Origin: a bacterium
GTDB lineage: Bacteria; Desulfobacterota; GWC2-55-46
Assembly (NCBI GenBank): GCA_027310325.1
Contig: DAIDBB010000127.1
Coordinates: 1-15,890 of the forward strand
Length of the DNA: 15,890 nucleotides
Reading direction: 5' to 3'
The translations under genes were made by a program, and so were the position numbers. A model generated the notes under the pieces. The model did not search any database. It saw nothing but the letters and a program-made list of their open reading frames with translations, and was not told where the DNA came from. Below are positions 12,999 through 15,890 of this stretch, piece after piece. Position 1 is the stretch's first letter. Each line of letters opens with the position of its first letter.

Positions 12999-14480
12999 AT
13001 GAAAAAGTCCAAATATTTCCCTTCCTTAGAAGCTTTCAGAGAACTGGCCGTTTCCTTTAATATAGTCCCCGTCTACAGGGACATACTGGCGGACATGGAC
13101 ACCCCCGTATCGGCCTTCATGAAGATAGATAATGGGAAAGACGCCTTCTTGCTCGAAAGCGTCGAGGGCGGCGAGAAGTGGGGCAGATATAGCTTCCTGG
13201 GCGTTTCACCCAGGCTTAGCGTGCGTAGCGAGGGGGGCTCAGTCGAGATAATCGAAAACGGCTCCAAAAAGGCCGTCAAGGGAAACCCGATAGACGCGCT
13301 AAGAGACCTGATGTCGGGGTACAAACCTGCGCCCGTCGAGGGGCTCCCGAGGTTTTACGGCGGGGCCATAGGATACTTCGGGTACGACACCGTAAGGCAT
13401 ATAGAAAGGCTCCCGGACCTCTCTCCTAAAGACCTCGACCTGTACGACTTTTTCTTTATCCTCACGGATACCCTCCTTGTATTCGACAACGTCGAGCACA
13501 GGATAAAGGTGATATCGAACGCGTATATCGACGGAAGCGTAGAGCCCGAAAAGGTATATGAGCGGTCGCTTGAAAAGATAGACTCCCTCGTAAAAGGCCT
13601 CAGGGCGACCCCTTCGCCGCGCAATGAAGGCATAGGACTAAAGCCGCCAACGGTATCATCCAACTTCCCGAAAAAAGATTTTCTTTCCGCGGTCGACCGC
13701 GTAAAAAAATATATCCAGGACGGAGACATAATACAGGCGGTCATATCGCAGAGGTTCGAAACGCAACTTAACGCCCCGCCCTTCGACATATACAGGGCGT
13801 TACGCGTGGTAAACCCCTCGCCCTACATGTTTTTCCTCCGTCTCGGGGACGTCACCATCGCCGGGTCTTCGCCCGAGATCCTCGTAAGGGTCGAAGGGGA
13901 AGAGGTGAACGTAAAACCGATAGCAGGCACGAGACGACGGGGCCGCGACGAGGAGGAAGACGTACAACTCGAAAAAGAGCTCCTCGCGGACCCCAAGGAG
14001 CGGGCCGAGCACATAATGCTTGTTGATTTGGGGCGTAACGACATAGGTCGGGTCTGCAGGCCGGGGACCGTTGGCGTAGACGGCCTCATGTCAATAGAAA
14101 GGTATTCGCACGTCATGCATATCGTATCCAACGTAACCGGGGTCCTCTGCAAGGAGTACGGTCCGTTTGATGCGCTTAAGTCCTGCTTTCCGGCCGGCAC
14201 TCTCACGGGCGCGCCAAAGGTAAGGGCCATGGAGATCATAGAGGAGCTTGAGCCGTGCAAACGCGGGGTCTACGGCGGGAGCGTCGGGTACTTCGGCTAC
14301 TCCGGGAACATGGACATGTGCATAGCCATAAGGACGATGGTCATAAAGGACGGGCGCGTTTACATACAGGCCGGGGCCGGGATCGTCGCGGATTCAGTCC
14401 CCGAAAAGGAGTTCGAGGAAACCGAGAACAAGGCCCGTGGGGTCTTGAAGGCGGTGCAAATGGCAGCGGAAGGGCTTTAG
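12999..14480 (+). CDS. trpE: Anthranilate synthase component I
   Basis: The 493-residue enzyme turns chorismate plus ammonia (supplied by TrpG) into anthranilate, the first step of tryptophan synthesis. The tryptophan-binding feedback motif LLES is at 51-54 with S65 downstream, so end-product inhibition is expected. Chorismate-binding motifs are complete: PIAGTRRRGRDEEED, LVDLGRNDIGRVCRPGTV, CFPAGTLTGAPKVRAMEIIE and the C-terminal IQAGAGIVADSVPEKEFEET. These favour TrpE over the para-aminobenzoate enzyme PabB, and trpD nearby supports it. There is no ribosome binding site before the ATG; the predicted promoter suggests a nearly leaderless message. The short gap after the transpeptidase gene (92 nt) contains this promoter. 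Confidence 0.95.
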   Translation: MKKSKYFPSLEAFRELAVSFNIVPVYRDILADMDTPVSAFMKIDNGKDAFLLESVEGGEKWGRYSFLGVSPRLSVRSEGGSVEIIENGSKKAVKGNPIDALRDLMSGYKPAPVEGLPRFYGGAIGYFGYDTVRHIERLPDLSPKDLDLYDFFFILTDTLLVFDNVEHRIKVISNAYIDGSVEPEKVYERSLEKIDSLVKGLRATPSPRNEGIGLKPPTVSSNFPKKDFLSAVDRVKKYIQDGDIIQAVISQRFETQLNAPPFDIYRALRVVNPSPYMFFLRLGDVTIAGSSPEILVRVEGEEVNVKPIAGTRRRGRDEEEDVQLEKELLADPKERAEHIMLVDLGRNDIGRVCRPGTVGVDGLMSIERYSHVMHIVSNVTGVLCKEYGPFDALKSCFPAGTLTGAPKVRAMEIIEELEPCKRGVYGGSVGYFGYSGNMDMCIAIRTMVIKDGRVYIQAGAGIVADSVPEKEFEETENKARGVLKAVQMAAEGL

Positions 14481-14540
14481 AGACTCCACTACCCTTTGGT
14501 TCAGGCGCTTACCCGGAAATGTCCCTTAAAAGATAAAAAA

Positions 14541-15107
14541 ATGCTCTTGATGATAGATAACTACGACTCTTTTACGTTTAACCTCGTCCAGTACTTCGAG
14601 GAACTTGGCGCCGATGTCGCCGTATACCGGAACGACGCCATAACCGTAAGAGAGATAGAAAAGCTCGCACCGGGTATGATCGTCGTCTCCCCGGGCCCGT
14701 GCGACCCGGTGAAGGCCGGGATATCGGTGGAGGCGATAAAGCACTTCGCCGGAAAGGTACCTATCCTCGGGGTCTGTCTCGGGCATCAGTCCATCGGCTA
14801 TGCCTTCGGCGCGGAGGTGGTAAAGGCCGCCAGACTCATGCACGGCAAGACCTCGATGGTATACCACGACGGCAGGACCATCTTCGCAGGCATAGAAAAC
14901 CCGTTCGAGGCCAACCGGTACCACTCGCTCATCGTAAGGAAAGATACGTTGCCCGAGTGCTTCGAGGTGAGCGCCTGGACTGACGCGGGGGAAATAATGG
15001 GCCTGAGGCACCGGTCATACCCGATGGAGGGGGTCCAGTTCCACCCGGAATCGATACTTACTCCGTCAGGAAAAGAGATACTTAATAACTTCCTGAAGAG
15101 TTACTGA
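14541..15107 (+). CDS. trpG: Anthranilate synthase component II, glutamine amidotransferase
   Basis: The 188-residue class I glutamine amidotransferase delivers ammonia to TrpE. It begins MLLMIDNYDSFTFNLVQYF and has the oxyanion segment SPGPCDP, the nucleophile C79 in GVCLGHQSIGYAFG, and the catalytic pair H168/E170 in VQFHPESI. I chose ATG 14541 because family proteins start right at this strand; an in-frame TTG at 14496 would add 15 residues unlike the family. No clear Shine-Dalgarno sequence precedes it (AAAAGATAAAAAA). Such subunits can also serve PabB, so a shared role in folate synthesis is possible. It lies 60 nt after trpE and 7 nt before trpD. Confidence 0.94.
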   Translation: MLLMIDNYDSFTFNLVQYFEELGADVAVYRNDAITVREIEKLAPGMIVVSPGPCDPVKAGISVEAIKHFAGKVPILGVCLGHQSIGYAFGAEVVKAARLMHGKTSMVYHDGRTIFAGIENPFEANRYHSLIVRKDTLPECFEVSAWTDAGEIMGLRHRSYPMEGVQFHPESILTPSGKEILNNFLKSY

Positions 15108-15114
15108 AAAGATC

Positions 15115-15890
15115 ATGATAAAAGTCGCCATAGCTAAAGTGGTGAGAGGGTCCGACCTTACGGAACAGGAGATGATCTCGGTCATGCACGAGGTCATGTC
15201 CGGAGGGGCGAGCCCGGCGCAGATAGGCTCGTTCATAACCGCCCTCAGGATGAAGGGGGAGACGGTTGAGGAGATAACCGGCGCGGCCAAAGTCATGCGC
15301 GAGAAGGCTTCAAGGGTCGAGTGCCCCGTGGATGCCGTCGATACATGCGGGACCGGCGGGGACGAGTCGATGACGTTCAACATCTCGACCGCCGCCGCTT
15401 TCGTCGCCGCCGGAAGCGGACTTACGGTAGCGAAGCACGGCAACAGGTCCGTTTCTTCAAGGAGCGGGAGCGCGGACGTCCTGAAGGCCCTCGGGGTAAA
15501 TATCGAGGCCGAGGTATCGATGGTTGAGGAATGCCTCAGGGAGGCGGGGATCGGGTTCCTTTTCGCCCCGATGCTCCACGGCGCGATGAAGTACGCCGCG
15601 CCAGTAAGAAGGGAGATAGGGATAAGGTCGATATTTAACATCCTCGGCCCGCTTACAAACCCGGCAGGGGCCCGTTGCCAGGTCATCGGGGTCTACGACC
15701 CGGAGCTTACGGATATACTCGCGAAGGTCCTGTATAACCTCGGAACAAGACACGCCTTCATCGTCCGCGGCGAGGACGGGCTGGACGAGTTCACGCTTAC
15801 GTGCGAGACGAAGGTCACGGAATTAAATGATTCTTCCATAAGGACGTACCATGTAAAACCGGAGGACTACGGGTTCGAGCGCGTTTCTCC
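15115..15890 (+). CDS. trpD: Anthranilate phosphoribosyltransferase, 3' end outside the window
   Basis: The frame starts at ATG 15115, seven bases after trpG, and stays open to the window edge: 258 codons of an expected 330-350. TrpD joins anthranilate to phosphoribosyl pyrophosphate, the second step of tryptophan synthesis. The N-terminal helical domain has GASPAQIGSFITALRMKGET. The PRPP site CGTGGDE is at 78-84 (VDTCGTGGDESMTFNIST). The conserved KHGNRSVSSRSGSADVLKAL segment, then FLFAPMLHGAMKYAAPVR and SIFNILGPLTNPAGA follow. All visible key residues are present. The order trpE-trpG-trpD with small gaps indicates one operon that probably continues beyond the window. Confidence 0.95.
   Translation, partial: MIKVAIAKVVRGSDLTEQEMISVMHEVMSGGASPAQIGSFITALRMKGETVEEITGAAKVMREKASRVECPVDAVDTCGTGGDESMTFNISTAAAFVAAGSGLTVAKHGNRSVSSRSGSADVLKALGVNIEAEVSMVEECLREAGIGFLFAPMLHGAMKYAAPVRREIGIRSIFNILGPLTNPAGARCQVIGVYDPELTDILAKVLYNLGTRHAFIVRGEDGLDEFTLTCETKVTELNDSSIRTYHVKPEDYGFERVS

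Noticed and set aside
14496..14540. TTG start that would lengthen TrpG by 15 residues
   Set aside because: The extension is unlike the family, whose members begin at the MLLMIDNYDSF strand.
15066..15686. Minus-strand 206-residue frame opposite trpD
   Set aside because: trpD is well conserved on the plus strand through the whole stretch.
1..15890. CRISPR arrays, insertion sequences, tRNA, rRNA, attachment sites
   Set aside because: I saw no regularly spaced repeats, transposase genes, terminal inverted repeats or RNA gene folds; codon use is uniform.

Overview
The window looks like a piece of chromosome from an uncultured or little-studied member of the former Deltaproteobacteria (Desulfobacterota/Myxococcota side). 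This is an inference from three things: an F-type ATP synthase operon that starts with paired b' and b subunits and lacks the a and c genes, as in Geobacter-like genomes; a small protein that resembles the MXAN_5187 C-terminal family; and moderately high GC with heavy use of ATA (Ile) and AGG (Arg) codons in all genes. I see no mobile element, CRISPR array, tRNA or rRNA. The codon style is uniform, so nothing looks recently acquired.

Layout. Positions 1-229 are non-coding apart from a GC-rich hairpin and a promoter. Positions 230-6132 (+) carry the F1 and stalk genes of ATP synthase: b'-b, delta, alpha, gamma, beta, epsilon. Two are abnormal. The b' and b genes are joined in one open frame (230-1198), and atpD carries a one-base deletion near 5512-5514 that cuts beta about 50 residues short; the missing C-terminus follows in another frame to 5662. 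Next is a small PNPOx-like flavoprotein gene (6287-6655, +) with an 18-bp perfect palindrome in front of it. It ends directly against an MXAN_5187-like gene on the minus strand (6656-7267). Positions 7268-7912 are poorly explained: a possible small minus-strand ORF without an ATG, a near-consensus minus-strand promoter, hairpins and a strong terminator.

Positions 7913-11228 (-) form a regulatory unit: sensor kinase, sigma-54-dependent NtrC-type response regulator, then a coiled-coil lipoprotein. A good sigma-54 (-24/-12) promoter lies in front of the lipoprotein. About 100-140 bp upstream of it, inside the last codons of the regulator gene, are two ACCTTTTGGT elements 21 bp apart, one of them extended to TGCACC-TTTT-GGTGCA, very like an NtrC enhancer site. 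Divergent from the kinase are a Tat-exported M15/DUF882 murein endopeptidase and a YkuD L,D-transpeptidase (11501-12906, +). Together these suggest a cell-envelope module: sensing, a tethering or spacer lipoprotein, and peptidoglycan cutting and cross-linking.

Positions 12999-15890 (+) are the start of a tryptophan operon, trpE-trpG-trpD, with trpD running off the end. The predicted trpE promoter lies so close to the start codon that the message should be almost leaderless, which leaves no room for a classical attenuator.
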